Both the position numbers and the translations under genes were made by a program. This document shows, piece after piece, positions 7,406 through 16,144 of a stretch of DNA of 21,077 nt; position 1 is the first letter of the stretch, and each line of letters starts with the position of its first letter. Below the pieces are notes generated by a model. That model was not told the origin of the DNA and did no database searches. It saw nothing but the letters and a program-made list of their open reading frames with translations. Source of the stretch: Dongia_A sp964542425 (lineage in GTDB: Bacteria; Pseudomonadota; Alphaproteobacteria; Dongiales; Dongiaceae); the NCBI GenBank assembly GCA_964542425.1, contig CAZIUB010000018.1, positions 1 through 21,077 on the forward strand. The letters are read 5' to 3'.

Positions 7406-8260
7406 TCACCGCTTGGTCATATCAAGCCCGAACCATTTCATGGACAGGGCGCTTAGAGTGCCGTCCTGGTGCATTTCCTCGACAGTCTTCTTGAGTAGTG
7501 CGGCGAATTCGGCGTCACCGGGCTCGACCGCAACCGATTGCGGGACCCGATAAAGCGGCTGCCCGACAATCTTGAAGGGCCTGCCCTGCTCGATCAGGTC
7601 CATGATTGTCGGTAGGTATTCGATGAAGCCGTCCAACTCGACGCCGTCGCCCGCTTCCAACGCGTCGAATGGACCACGCTGGCTGTCATAAGTAATGACC
7701 ACCGGGTTGTCGATCTTGTAGGTGATCGGCTCCATGCCGACGATACCAAAGGGTTCTCGGCGAATATAATATTCATAATTCGCGGCCTTCATGACGCCGA
7801 TGCGCTTTCCGCTGGCATCGGCCGGCGTCTTGATCGAGGCGTTGTCCCGGTGAACGGCGAGCACGGCCATCCCGTAGTGATAGACCACCGGAAAGTCCAG
7901 GTTTTCATCGCGCTTCGCGGTCGGCGTCATGCTGCCGATAACGACGTCGTAAGCCCCGTCCCAGTTGCCGCCTGTCTGCTCGGTCCATGTGTAATTGGAG
8001 CCGTCCAGTTTGTCGACGATCTGCAACGCGACGCCTATCCGGCGCGCCACTTCGCGGGCGACCTCGACATCGAATCCGGTATACTCTCCCTGATCGTTGA
8101 TGAAAGAATAGGGCGGCCAATCCGGCTCGTTCGGCATGCGCAGGATTTCGGATTTGAGCACATGATCGAGCACTTCGCCGGCGTATGCATCGACTATCGT
8201 TGGCAATCCGGCGACCAAAAGGGCGGCGGCCCCAAGGATGCCCCACACGAGCTGATTCAT
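7406..8260 (-). CDS. Periplasmic solute-binding protein (SBP_bac_3 type)
   Basis: The 284 aa product has a signal peptide (hydrophobic 4-22, likely cut after DAYA near residue 27) and a full bilobed periplasmic binding domain: PPYSFINDQGEYTGFDVEVAREVARRIG near the N-terminus, YDVVIGSMTPTAKRDENLDFPVVYHYGMAVLA in the middle and a closing ALSMKWFGLDM helix. Such proteins bind amino acids or related small molecules for ABC uptake or serve as sensor inputs. No permease or ATPase gene is in the window, so it is an orphan here. It is divergent from an adenylate cyclase with a large periplasmic domain, which raises the idea of ligand sensing. Its ligand cannot be told from the sequence. Confidence 0.88.
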   Translation of the reverse strand: MNQLVWGILGAAALLVAGLPTIVDAYAGEVLDHVLKSEILRMPNEPDWPPYSFINDQGEYTGFDVEVAREVARRIGVALQIVDKLDGSNYTWTEQTGGNWDGAYDVVIGSMTPTAKRDENLDFPVVYHYGMAVLAVHRDNASIKTPADASGKRIGVMKAANYEYYIRREPFGIVGMEPITYKIDNPVVITYDSQRGPFDALEAGDGVELDGFIEYLPTIMDLIEQGRPFKIVGQPLYRVPQSVAVEPGDAEFAALLKKTVEEMHQDGTLSALSMKWFGLDMTKR

Positions 8261-8297
8261 GGCAACTGCCTATTGTCCCCGAGCAACGGTCAACTAA

Positions 8298-8326
8298 AAT
8301 GTACGCTCATCAAGCGATCAAGGCAA
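8298..8326 (-). promoter_or_regulatory. Candidate promoter of the solute-binding protein gene
   Basis: On the minus strand, TTGCCT (8321-8326) and TACATT (8298-8303) are 17 bp apart, about 38 bp upstream of the ATG. Just upstream of the -35, CCGGCAATGCCGG (8332-8344) is a perfect 13 bp palindrome that could bind a regulator. It lies in the 254 bp gap shared with the divergent cyclase gene. Confidence 0.45.
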
Positions 8327-8514
8327 TGATCCCGGCAATGCCGGTGGCGGAGCGCGCACCTGTCGGCATAGGACTCTATTAGCGCGCCCTGTTGCACGAG
8401 CGGGCTATGCCTTAGGCTGACGGTGGGCTCGGCTCGGCGGGCCACCGATAGGCGGCTTGGCGCGATGTGCCTTCGAATTTCACTCGACCCAGCTGCGGTG
8501 CTTGGAGACTTGAG

Positions 8515-10872
8515 ATGCTTGCTTTGAAAACTGGCGTTGCGGCAAGATTGATGGCGGGTCTGGCAATCTTGACCCTGTTCGCGGTCTCGGCCGGCGTGCT
8601 GGCGGTCGCGTCCTTTTCCGAATTCCGCGACAGTTTCGACCGGGTCGCCTCGTCGCAGCTCAATGCCATGGTTTCGGCCGCTCACCTGCAGCAAGAAAGC
8701 GAGGCCCTGGCGGGTTTGGCCCCCGGCCTCCTGGCCAAGGGCTTCGACCAGGGATCGCTGATAGCCTTCGCGACCACCGCCTATAGCCGCCAAGCCGTGC
8801 TGCAGCAACTGGTCGACAATTTGCGCGCCCATGCCGGCGACAGACAGGGGCTGGCGGAGATCGGGGCCGCTTCCGAAGGCCTGTTCGGCAACGCGGACGA
8901 ATTGTCGACGGTGATTTTCGCGCGGGCCAATGTCGATAACGGCACGCAAGTGGCCCTTGCGGAATTGGCCACGCTCTATCGGGAAGGAGTGGAAGGGCCG
9001 CAATCCGAAGTGGCGGCGCAATGGCTCGTCGCGCTCAACGCGCTCATTGCCGAGACGCTTTCCGTGATCACGATCCGGGATCGCGACGAGGTGCAGTACG
9101 CCGAAATCAGGGCGGATCGCATCCTGTCCGGCGTCGAGAAGGTCGTTCAGGATTCCGACTCGCCGGAACTGGCGGGCATGCAAGAACGCCTAGTCAAGGC
9201 GATCCGAGGCAGCAACGGCATCATCACGCTGCAAGGCGAGAAGCTCGAACTCGAACGCGAGATCAAGCACCTGCTCGGCCAGAATGACATCGCCGCCCAG
9301 AAGCTGATCGTCGCCGTGGGCGCGCTTGTGTCGCAAATCCAGGCTGATATCGTGACCCAGAACGACACGCTGGGCGGCCTGCTGGCCAGCCGAACGCGCA
9401 TCATGTTCGCCTTGGCCGTCTTCGGTTTGATCGGCGCCCTGGTGATCGCGGCCTATTTTCAGAGGTCGGTGATCGGCCGGCTGAACCGGTTGCGCCAAGC
9501 GATGCGCAGCGGACACACCGCCGAGGGAGTACTGGACCTGGCCGGCGGGCATGACGAGATCGCCGAGATGGCCCGCGCCTTCATCCATTTCGTCGAGGAG
9601 ATCGATCGGCGGGACGAGGACGTGCGGCAAAGCCAGCGGCGCCTGACCCATGCCATCGAAAGCATTTCGGATGGGTTTTCGCTATACGATGCCGACGACA
9701 TCATGGTGACCTGCAATTCGCGGTACCGCAGCATGCTTTATCACGGCATGGAGGACAAGGTGGCGCCCGGCCAGCACTTCGAGGCGATCATCCGAGCCGC
9801 AGCCGAGAGCGGCATGATTCCGCTCGCAATCAACCGGGTCAATGAGTGGGTGGCCGAGCGCCTCAAGCAGCACCGCCAGCCATCGGCGACCATGATCCAG
9901 CTGCGCGGCGACGGGCGCTGGATCGAGATCCGCGAGACCAGGACCGATGGCGGCGATTCAGTCGCCGTCTATACCGACATTACCGAGCGCAAGAATTTCG
10001 AACTGTCGCTCCAGGAAGGAAAGCGCCGGACCGAAGAGGCCAATGCGTTGGCCATTGAGAAGAACCGGATGCTGGAAAGCCTGTCGAACAAATTGTCAAA
10101 GTATCTGTCGCCGCAGGTCTATGATTCGATCTTCACCGGCAAGCAGGAGGTGACGATTGCCAGCAAGCGCAAGAAACTGACCATCTTCTTTTCGGACATC
10201 GCCGATTTCACCGAGACCACCGACAATCTGGAATCGGAGCAGCTGACCGAGTTGCTGAATAGCTACCTGACGGAGATGTCGAAAATCGCGCTCCAGCATG
10301 GCGCCACCATCGACAAATACGTGGGCGATGCGATCCTGGCCTTCTTTGGCGATCCGGAAAGCCGGGGCGTTCAGGAGGACGCCAAGGCGTGCCTGACCAT
10401 GGCGATCGCGATGCAGCGCCGGATGCAGGAAATACAGGCCGGCTGGCTGAAGCAAGGCCTGGAGCGGCCGTTCCGGCTGCGCATCGGCATCAACACCGGA
10501 TTCTGCACGGTCGGAAATTTCGGCAGCGAAGACCGGATGGACTACACGATCATCGGCAACGAAGTGAACTTGGCTTCGCGGCTTCAGGAGCATGCGCCTT
10601 TGGGCGGTATCCTGGTGGCGCACGAGACCTATGCCTTGGTCCATGAAGCGGTTGCCTGCACCGAGCGCGATCCCGTGCAGGTCAAGGGATTCCCCAAGCC
10701 GATCCGGAACTATGAGGTGCTGGGAATCCATGACTCGGTCGAAGGCGCGAGCACGCGCCTGATCGACGAGATTGGCCAACGCATGAAGGTCGATCTAAGC
10801 CAGTTGAACGCTTCCGAGCGCGATGGTGCAATCCGGAGTTTGGAGGATGTGCTGCGGGGGCTGCGGGAATGA
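8515..10872 (+). CDS. Membrane-bound class III adenylate cyclase with HAMP and PAS domains
   Basis: The 785 aa protein should make cAMP from ATP in response to a signal. Order: TM1 (about 13-35), a long, probably helical periplasmic domain (36-295), TM2 (296-315), HAMP (318-362), PAS (376-488, ending DITERKNFE), a coiled linker, and a class III cyclase domain (about 555-740). Catalytic residues are all visible: metal-binding Asp561 (FFSDIADF) and Asp605 (KYVGDA), adenine-selecting Lys601 and Asp676 (MDYTIIG), and transition-state Asn685 and Arg689 (NEVNLASR). That set predicts ATP rather than GTP. The ATG at 8515 follows GGAGACTTGAG and begins at TM1; a longer frame from GTG 8467 adds 16 residues without a good ribosome site. 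The signal is unknown; the divergent binding protein is a candidate partner. Confidence 0.92.
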   Translation: MLALKTGVAARLMAGLAILTLFAVSAGVLAVASFSEFRDSFDRVASSQLNAMVSAAHLQQESEALAGLAPGLLAKGFDQGSLIAFATTAYSRQAVLQQLVDNLRAHAGDRQGLAEIGAASEGLFGNADELSTVIFARANVDNGTQVALAELATLYREGVEGPQSEVAAQWLVALNALIAETLSVITIRDRDEVQYAEIRADRILSGVEKVVQDSDSPELAGMQERLVKAIRGSNGIITLQGEKLELEREIKHLLGQNDIAAQKLIVAVGALVSQIQADIVTQNDTLGGLLASRTRIMFALAVFGLIGALVIAAYFQRSVIGRLNRLRQAMRSGHTAEGVLDLAGGHDEIAEMARAFIHFVEEIDRRDEDVRQSQRRLTHAIESISDGFSLYDADDIMVTCNSRYRSMLYHGMEDKVAPGQHFEAIIRAAAESGMIPLAINRVNEWVAERLKQHRQPSATMIQLRGDGRWIEIRETRTDGGDSVAVYTDITERKNFELSLQEGKRRTEEANALAIEKNRMLESLSNKLSKYLSPQVYDSIFTGKQEVTIASKRKKLTIFFSDIADFTETTDNLESEQLTELLNSYLTEMSKIALQHGATIDKYVGDAILAFFGDPESRGVQEDAKACLTMAIAMQRRMQEIQAGWLKQGLERPFRLRIGINTGFCTVGNFGSEDRMDYTIIGNEVNLASRLQEHAPLGGILVAHETYALVHEAVACTERDPVQVKGFPKPIRNYEVLGIHDSVEGASTRLIDEIGQRMKVDLSQLNASERDGAIRSLEDVLRGLRE

Positions 10873-10948
10873 GTCGCGATCCATGGATGATTAGGCCTAA
10901 CGGCCGGGCATGACATTAAAAACTGATTCTACACAACCAAGAACCGCC

Positions 10949-11497
10949 CTATTCCGCCGGGGCCGGGGGTGCCACGCCCTGCTCGGGCGGCACGACCATC
11001 ATGACGAAGGAAGTCGGCTGCTCGCCCACGCCGAAGGGGCCCGGCACCTTGTTCTTGACCGGCGCCAGGCTCTTCAAATAGGCGGCGATCGCGGCCGCGT
11101 CCTCGGCTGTCAGATTGGCAAGGCCTGGCCAGGGCATGATCGGCGCCAGGACGCGCCCGTCCGGCCGCGCGCCGGTCTGGATCGCGGTCACGATCTCGGC
11201 TTGCGACCAATTGCCCAGACCGGTTTCGGGATCGGGGGTCAGATTGGGTCCGTAGAACACGCCCAGGCCCGGCATCTGGAAACCGACCTCGGAGCCGCTG
11301 AGGATGTGTTCCATGTCCGGCTTGCCAAAGAAGTATCCCGGCGTATGGCAATCGATGCAGCCGGTGAAAGAGACGAGGTAGCGACCGCGCGCCACTTGCG
11401 CCTCGTCGGCGCTGGAGGCGAGCGGCGCCAGCAGGAAGGCGAGCGACAACACGGCACGGGCGAAATGGCCGGCCGATCCATTCAAATCCGGGGGCAT
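10949..11497 (-). CDS. Secreted monohaem c-type cytochrome
   Basis: The 182 aa protein has a signal peptide (hydrophobic 14-28, cut likely after SSA at 30) and one class I cytochrome c domain. The haem site is Cys47-Ile-Asp-Cys50-His51, and Met121 in APIMPWPGL is the likely sixth ligand. A conserved GPNLTPDPETGLGNWS stretch (83-98) is typical of cytochromes that take electrons from periplasmic dehydrogenases. A GGAG lies about 8 nt before the ATG. No dehydrogenase or oxidase gene adjoins it, so the partner is unknown. The C-terminal third has a paralogous remnant at 7192-7392. Confidence 0.9.
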   Translation of the reverse strand: MPPDLNGSAGHFARAVLSLAFLLAPLASSADEAQVARGRYLVSFTGCIDCHTPGYFFGKPDMEHILSGSEVGFQMPGLGVFYGPNLTPDPETGLGNWSQAEIVTAIQTGARPDGRVLAPIMPWPGLANLTAEDAAAIAAYLKSLAPVKNKVPGPFGVGEQPTSFVMMVVPPEQGVAPPAPAE

Positions 11498-11575
11498 CGA
11501 ATTCTCCGTTGATGGTTGGGGGGAAGATCTCGTCTGGGTCCATGCCGCCTAGTATCCGCCGGCGCGAGGCGGCCC

Positions 11576-11698
11576 GAGTCAAGCCAAACGACCCCGGAAG
11601 TCGCGGGCCGGCGGGCGACTCATCAATTGGCAACATGTGGCCCGACTTTCGTGGAACCATTGTAGTGGTTGTTGCGTGATTCATTTTCGAAAGTTGGC
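11576..11698. repeat. ~140 bp interspersed repeat, copy C (diverged)
   Basis: This is a third, more diverged copy of the element at 1-284. The 5' half aligns as GAGTCAAGCCAAACG against GAATCGAGCCAAATG and shares GCCGGCGGG. The palindrome has arms GGCCCGACTTTCG (11639-11651) and CGAAAGTTGGC (11688-11698). The right arm ends one base from the alaS stop codon, so any alaS transcript running past the stop would fold it. It lies between alaS and the cytochrome c gene, both on the minus strand. Apart from the cytochrome ribosome site, nothing else is seen in 11498-11699. Confidence 0.75.
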
Positions 11699-11699
11699 A

Positions 11700-14366
11700 C
11701 TATGCGGCATTGCCCAGCGCGCGTTCGATGGCGCTTAGCGCTTCGGCCAATTTGTCGCCATGGGGGCCGCCGGCCTGGGCCATGTCGGGTCTGCCGCCGC
11801 CGCCCTGGCCGCCCAGCGCCAGGGATCCCGCCTTCACGAGATCGATTGCGCTGATGCGCTGGGTTAGATCGGCGGTGACGCCCACCACCAGCGAGGCCTT
11901 GCCCTCGCTTTGCGTTGCAAGGGCAACCACGCCCGAGCCCAATTGGCGTTTCATCTCGTCGGCCATGGCCTTCAATTCCTTGGCCGGCACGTTCTCCAGG
12001 AGAAGTGCCGCGAGACGAACACCGCCCACGTCCTTGGTTACGGGGCCACGCTGGGCGCCGCCACCGGTCGCGGCCGCGCGGCGCGCCTCGCTCAACTCGC
12101 GCTCCAGGCGCTTCCTGTCCTCGATGAGGGCCGCCACCCGCGCCGGCAATTCGGCGGGGAGCGCCTTCAACGCGGCGGCCGTCTCGGACAACAGGCGCTG
12201 CTGCTCCGCGACATGGGCCTCGGCGGCTTCACCCGCCACCGCCTCGATTCGGCGCAGGCCTGCCCCGATGGCACCTTCGGATACGATTTTCACGAGCCCG
12301 ATGTCGCCGGTTCGGCGCACATGGGTGCCGCCGCAAAACTCGGTCGAGAAGGCGCGGGCTCGGCCTTCATCATCGTGCGAAGCGCCGCCCATCGCGACCA
12401 CACGCACCTCCTCGCCGTATTTCTCGCCAAAGAGCGCCAGCGCGCCGGCTTCGATCGCCGCCTCGGGCGTCATCAGCCGGGTTTCGACCGCGGCGTTGAC
12501 GCGGATGCGCGCATTGACCAGGCGCTCGATCTCGGCCAGATCCTCGGGCGTCAGGCCGCGCGAATGGCTGAAATCGAATCGCAGCCGATCGGGGGCGACC
12601 AGCGAACCCTTCTGGGTCACGTGGGCACCCAGGCGCCGGCGCAAGGCCTCGTGCAGCAGATGGGTCGCGGAGTGGTGCGCACGCAGGGCCTGCCTGCGCG
12701 CGCCATCGACCCGCATCAGGAGAGCCTCGCCGCGCTTGATCGGCGCGCCCTCAAGCGTTCCGAAATGGACATGGAGATCGCCGAGTTTCTTCTGGGTGTC
12801 GCCGATCCGGATCAGCCCGCCGCCCGATGAAGCGAGGGTTCCGGTATCGCCGACTTGGCCACCTGATTCGCCATAGAAGGGCGTCTGGTTGGCGATGATG
12901 GCGATGGCCTCGCCGGGCTGGGCCGCCTCGACTTCCTGGGCCGCCTTCACGATGGCCAGGATCTGGCCCTCGGCCTTCAGGGTCGCGTAGCCCAGGAAAT
13001 CGGTGGCACCCAGGCGTTCACGCAGATCGAACCACAAAGCATCGGTCACCGCTTCGCCGGAACCCGCCCAGGCCTTGCGCGCGAGGCCGCGCTGGCGTTC
13101 CATCGCCGCCTCGAAGGCCGGACGATCGACCACGCGCTTCTGGGATTTGAGAATATCCTCGGTCAGATCCAGCGGGAATCCGAAGGTGTCGTAGAGCTTG
13201 AAGGCGATCTCGCCAGGGAGGCTGGCGCCCTCCGACAGGCGGCCGGTCTCTTCGTCCAGGAGCTTGAGCCCGCGATCCAGCGTCTGCTTGAATCGCGTTT
13301 CCTCGAGCTTGAGCGTCTCGGCGATCGCCGCCTCGGCGCGGACGAGCTCGGGGTAGGCCTGGCCCATCTCGGCCACCAGGGCGGGAACCAGGCGCCACAG
13401 CAAGGGCTCCTTGCAGCCCAATTTGTGGGCATGCCGCATGGCCCGACGCATGATCCGGCGCAGCACATAGCCGCGACCTTCGTTCGCCGGCAGCACGCCA
13501 TCGGCGATCAGGAACGAAGTCGAGCGCAAATGATCGGCGATCACGCGGTGCGAGACCCGGTGGGCGCCATCGGGATCGATTCCGGATTCCTGGGCCGAGG
13601 CAATGATGAAAGCCCGCATCAGATCGATGTCGTAATTGTCGTGCTTGCCCTGGAGCAACGCGGCCAGGCGTTCGAGCCCCATGCCGGTGTCGATCGAGGG
13701 CCGAGGCAGATCGACCCGCTTCTCCCTGGTCACCTGCTCGTACTGCATGAAGACGAGATTCCAGATCTCGATGAAGCGGTCGCCTTCCGATTCCGGAGAG
13801 CCCGGCGGGCCGCCGGGGATGTCCGCGCCATGGTCGTAGAAGATCTCCGAGCAGGGCCCACAGGGCCCGGTATCGCCCATGGCCCAGAAATTATCCGAGG
13901 TCGCGACGCGGACGATGCGGCTATCGGGAAGACCGGCGATCTTGCGCCACAGGCCATGGGCCTCGTCGTCCTCGGCAAAAACACTGATTATCAGGCGCGA
14001 GGGATCGAGCCCGTATTCCTTGGTGATCAGCCGCCAGGCGAGTTCGATCGCGCGCTCCTTGAAATAATCGCCGAAGGAGAAATTGCCCAGCATCTCGAAG
14101 AAGGTGTGGTGGCGCGCGGTGTAGCCCACGTTCTCGAGATCGTTGTGCTTGCCCCCGGCGCGCACGCATTTCTGCGCGCTCGCGGCGCGGACATAGGCGC
14201 GCTTTTCCTGGCCGGTGAAGACATTCTTGAACTGCACCATGCCGGAATTGGCGAACATGAGCGTGGGGTCGTTGCGCGGCACCAGCGGGCTCGAGGCCAC
14301 GATCTCGTGCCCCTCGCGCCGAAAGAAGTCCAGGAACACCCGGCGGATGTCGTTGGCGGTTTGCAT
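11700..14366 (-). CDS. alaS: Alanyl-tRNA synthetase
   Basis: AlaRS charges tRNA-Ala and edits mischarged Ser and Gly. The 888 aa length is normal. The class II catalytic core begins at MQTANDIRRVFLDFFRREGH, with NSGMVQFKNVFTG and HHTFFEMLGNFSFGDYFK in place. The editing domain carries the zinc-binding HHSATHLLH (near residues 562-570) and CGGTH (near 676-680). A coiled stretch and the C-Ala domain with GGGRPDMAQAGG end the protein. recA lies upstream on the same strand, the usual alphaproteobacterial order, but here an R-M pair separates the two genes. Confidence 0.97.
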   Translation of the reverse strand: MQTANDIRRVFLDFFRREGHEIVASSPLVPRNDPTLMFANSGMVQFKNVFTGQEKRAYVRAASAQKCVRAGGKHNDLENVGYTARHHTFFEMLGNFSFGDYFKERAIELAWRLITKEYGLDPSRLIISVFAEDDEAHGLWRKIAGLPDSRIVRVATSDNFWAMGDTGPCGPCSEIFYDHGADIPGGPPGSPESEGDRFIEIWNLVFMQYEQVTREKRVDLPRPSIDTGMGLERLAALLQGKHDNYDIDLMRAFIIASAQESGIDPDGAHRVSHRVIADHLRSTSFLIADGVLPANEGRGYVLRRIMRRAMRHAHKLGCKEPLLWRLVPALVAEMGQAYPELVRAEAAIAETLKLEETRFKQTLDRGLKLLDEETGRLSEGASLPGEIAFKLYDTFGFPLDLTEDILKSQKRVVDRPAFEAAMERQRGLARKAWAGSGEAVTDALWFDLRERLGATDFLGYATLKAEGQILAIVKAAQEVEAAQPGEAIAIIANQTPFYGESGGQVGDTGTLASSGGGLIRIGDTQKKLGDLHVHFGTLEGAPIKRGEALLMRVDGARRQALRAHHSATHLLHEALRRRLGAHVTQKGSLVAPDRLRFDFSHSRGLTPEDLAEIERLVNARIRVNAAVETRLMTPEAAIEAGALALFGEKYGEEVRVVAMGGASHDDEGRARAFSTEFCGGTHVRRTGDIGLVKIVSEGAIGAGLRRIEAVAGEAAEAHVAEQQRLLSETAAALKALPAELPARVAALIEDRKRLERELSEARRAAATGGGAQRGPVTKDVGGVRLAALLLENVPAKELKAMADEMKRQLGSGVVALATQSEGKASLVVGVTADLTQRISAIDLVKAGSLALGGQGGGGRPDMAQAGGPHGDKLAEALSAIERALGNAA

Positions 14367-14417
14367 GATGGTGGCGTCTCAAATCCCTCGCCGGCGGAAA
14401 TGCCGCGACTGCCCGGC

Positions 14418-14446
14418 AATATTTCCGGTTTTAGCCGAGAGAGCAA
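14418..14446 (-). promoter_or_regulatory. Candidate promoter of alaS
   Basis: On the minus strand, TTGCTC (14441-14446) and AATATT (14418-14423) are 17 bp apart, about 50 bp upstream of the alaS ATG. A competing reading is TTGGCT with CTAAAA at the same spacing. Either would let alaS be transcribed independently of the R-M genes upstream. Confidence 0.35.
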
Positions 14447-14492
14447 GCGCCAGCCAAGGTCGAAAACCCTGGAAATTGAACGGACGACTCCC

Positions 14493-15104
14493 TTAGGCTA
14501 GAACAGGCTTGCCATTCTTGATCGCGATTCCTGGAAGCATGTAGACGGCCGCGCCTTTCAGTTTCTTCGATGGATTCATCACGCCAAAGGTATGGGTTCG
14601 GCCGCCGCCAGCATCGCCGGCGCCGCTCTTTTCGTGTTTCCAATCTTTCTTCGTCAGGAAGACGACGTCGACTCGCCAGATGATCACCGGTCGTCCAGGC
14701 TTGTATGTCTCCGTCAGGTCAACGAGGTATCGCCAAACCACGTACCAGCCAGGATGATCGTAATGTGACTGGATAGCCCAAATCCGTTTGCTGCCTTTGG
14801 ACTCCAGGGCGTGCTCGGGAGGCGGAGCGAGTTTGCCGTTCAATGAGAGGTCCGGAAACCGCTGCTGCGCCACGTCAGGATGTTTGTGCTTCTTGTAGGG
14901 ACTGAAAGCATCCAGGCCCTTTGTCCCGAAGATGCCGAGGATGGCGCTAAAGACGTTCGCTTGTTCGACATAAATGTCGATCAGATCGGCGGTTTCCTTC
15001 TCGACATATTCAACCGCCCTTTGGATGTGAATTGGCTTTAGGTCTTTTGGCAGCAGCACTGTTCCCCCCGGCAATCGCGTGGGATGAGAGTGCGCCTTCG
15101 CCAT
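14493..15104 (-). CDS. Putative type II restriction endonuclease, unassigned family
   Basis: The 203 aa protein is encoded directly after a DNA methyltransferase gene and overlaps its end by 95 bp in another frame, the layout of a type II R-M pair. A PD-(D/E)XK-like core can be proposed: Asp85 in QRFPDLSLN, then Glu101 and Lys103 in ALESKGSKR, followed by WAIQSHYDHPGWYVVWRYLVD (about 109-129). The spacing of 16 residues between PD and ESK is plausible for such nucleases. I do not recognise a named restriction enzyme in it, and the recognition site cannot be read from the sequence. I chose ATG 15104; a TTG frame runs up to 15188. The gene looks AT-richer than alaS and recA, as expected for acquired DNA. 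Confidence 0.65.
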   Translation of the reverse strand: MAKAHSHPTRLPGGTVLLPKDLKPIHIQRAVEYVEKETADLIDIYVEQANVFSAILGIFGTKGLDAFSPYKKHKHPDVAQQRFPDLSLNGKLAPPPEHALESKGSKRIWAIQSHYDHPGWYVVWRYLVDLTETYKPGRPVIIWRVDVVFLTKKDWKHEKSGAGDAGGGRTHTFGVMNPSKKLKGAAVYMLPGIAIKNGKPVLA

Positions 15105-16062
15105 TGAGTTGGGCAAGTGCCGGAATCGCCCTTTGCGCAATCTTGAAATAGACAGGGTCCTTCTCGACCCCGATGCTCCGGTATCCAACGGCCATCGCGG
15201 CGGCGATCGTGGACCCCGATCCCATGAAGGGATCCAGGATCACGCCCTGGCCCAAGGGGAGTGCCGCGCGCACGAGTTGGCGCATGAGGGCTTGCGGTTT
15301 CAGTGAAGGGTGTGGCGCGATCTTGCGTTCCTCACCGCGCGCGACGGATGACCGAATAACGTCGACGAACGGATCATCACCGGATACCCGACGAAGGCCG
15401 CCGGTCCCCCACTTGCGCAAATTGTCTTGAACGCGACCCTCGCAAGGCCTGCGGAACAGGCCCCACGGCTCCCACCCCGAGCGCGGCATGACCGAAACGT
15501 CGGTGAATTCCTTGTGGGCATTTTTCGGGCGATCGCCGCCGCGCAGCGTCTGCACCAGACGAACGATTTCGCCGCGCTTCTCGAAGCCCGCTTCCATCAT
15601 GGGAAGGTAGACGTATTGGGAAAGCAGCGGGTTAGTGGCTATCATGACGTGACCGCCCGGCACAAGAATGCGCATGGCCTGCCTGGCGAATCTCGCGAAG
15701 AACGAGCGCAGCGCGGCAATGTCCGTTTCGTCGAGAACCGTGAACCTCGGCACCGGGCTTCGCTTGCAGCCGTCAAACGCCGGAGGAATGCGCCAAACGC
15801 CACCGCGACCGTTGCGCAGCTTCTCCTTCTCGGAATCGGTGAATTCCTTGAGGCCGTAAGGCGGGTCGGTCACAATGGCATGGATCGAGCACGGCTCGCG
15901 AGCATCGAGCCAAGAAAACGCGTCACCGAGATGGAGCGAATAACGCGCCTCGCCTCTCGACCCGGCGAAGTCAATTGGTGCCTGCCTTGCCGGGTTGATC
16001 TTCAACTCCCGGACCGGCGTGACGCGCCCTCCGCATTCGACTGGTTCAATATCCAGAGGCAT
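15010..16062 (-). CDS. Site-specific DNA methyltransferase (DPPY, beta-class order)
   Basis: The 350 aa enzyme transfers a methyl group from S-adenosylmethionine to an exocyclic amine of a DNA base. The catalytic motif IVTDPPYG is at 63-70 and the SAM-binding motif LDPFMGSGST at 276-285. The catalytic-then-SAM-site order, with the target-recognition part between, is that of the beta class; DPPY favours N6-adenine. A conserved HPSLKPQALMRQLVRAALP precedes the SAM motif. It differs from CcrM, which has DPPYN and a different tail. The ATG at 16062 starts the conserved part; the frame extends to a TTG at 16140, adding 26 residues rich in Arg and Gly. It should protect the host from the overlapping endonuclease gene product. 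Confidence 0.88.
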   Translation of the reverse strand: MPLDIEPVECGGRVTPVRELKINPARQAPIDFAGSRGEARYSLHLGDAFSWLDAREPCSIHAIVTDPPYGLKEFTDSEKEKLRNGRGGVWRIPPAFDGCKRSPVPRFTVLDETDIAALRSFFARFARQAMRILVPGGHVMIATNPLLSQYVYLPMMEAGFEKRGEIVRLVQTLRGGDRPKNAHKEFTDVSVMPRSGWEPWGLFRRPCEGRVQDNLRKWGTGGLRRVSGDDPFVDVIRSSVARGEERKIAPHPSLKPQALMRQLVRAALPLGQGVILDPFMGSGSTIAAAMAVGYRSIGVEKDPVYFKIAQRAIPALAQLNGEGALSSHAIAGGNSAAAKRPKANSHPKGG

Positions 16063-16144
16063 GGCACGATTCCCAATCCCAACCCACGTGCGAGTTCGTC
16101 CCCCTCGATCACCATCGCGGGTGACGCCAGCGATACCCAATTAT

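Noticed and set aside
13425..14501. 358-codon open frame opposite alaS
   Set aside because: Shadow of alaS codon bias; the alaS reading has all family motifs.
15010..16062. Identification of the methyltransferase as CcrM
   Set aside because: The motif is DPPYG with a different recognition region and no CcrM-type tail, and a putative endonuclease gene is coupled to it.
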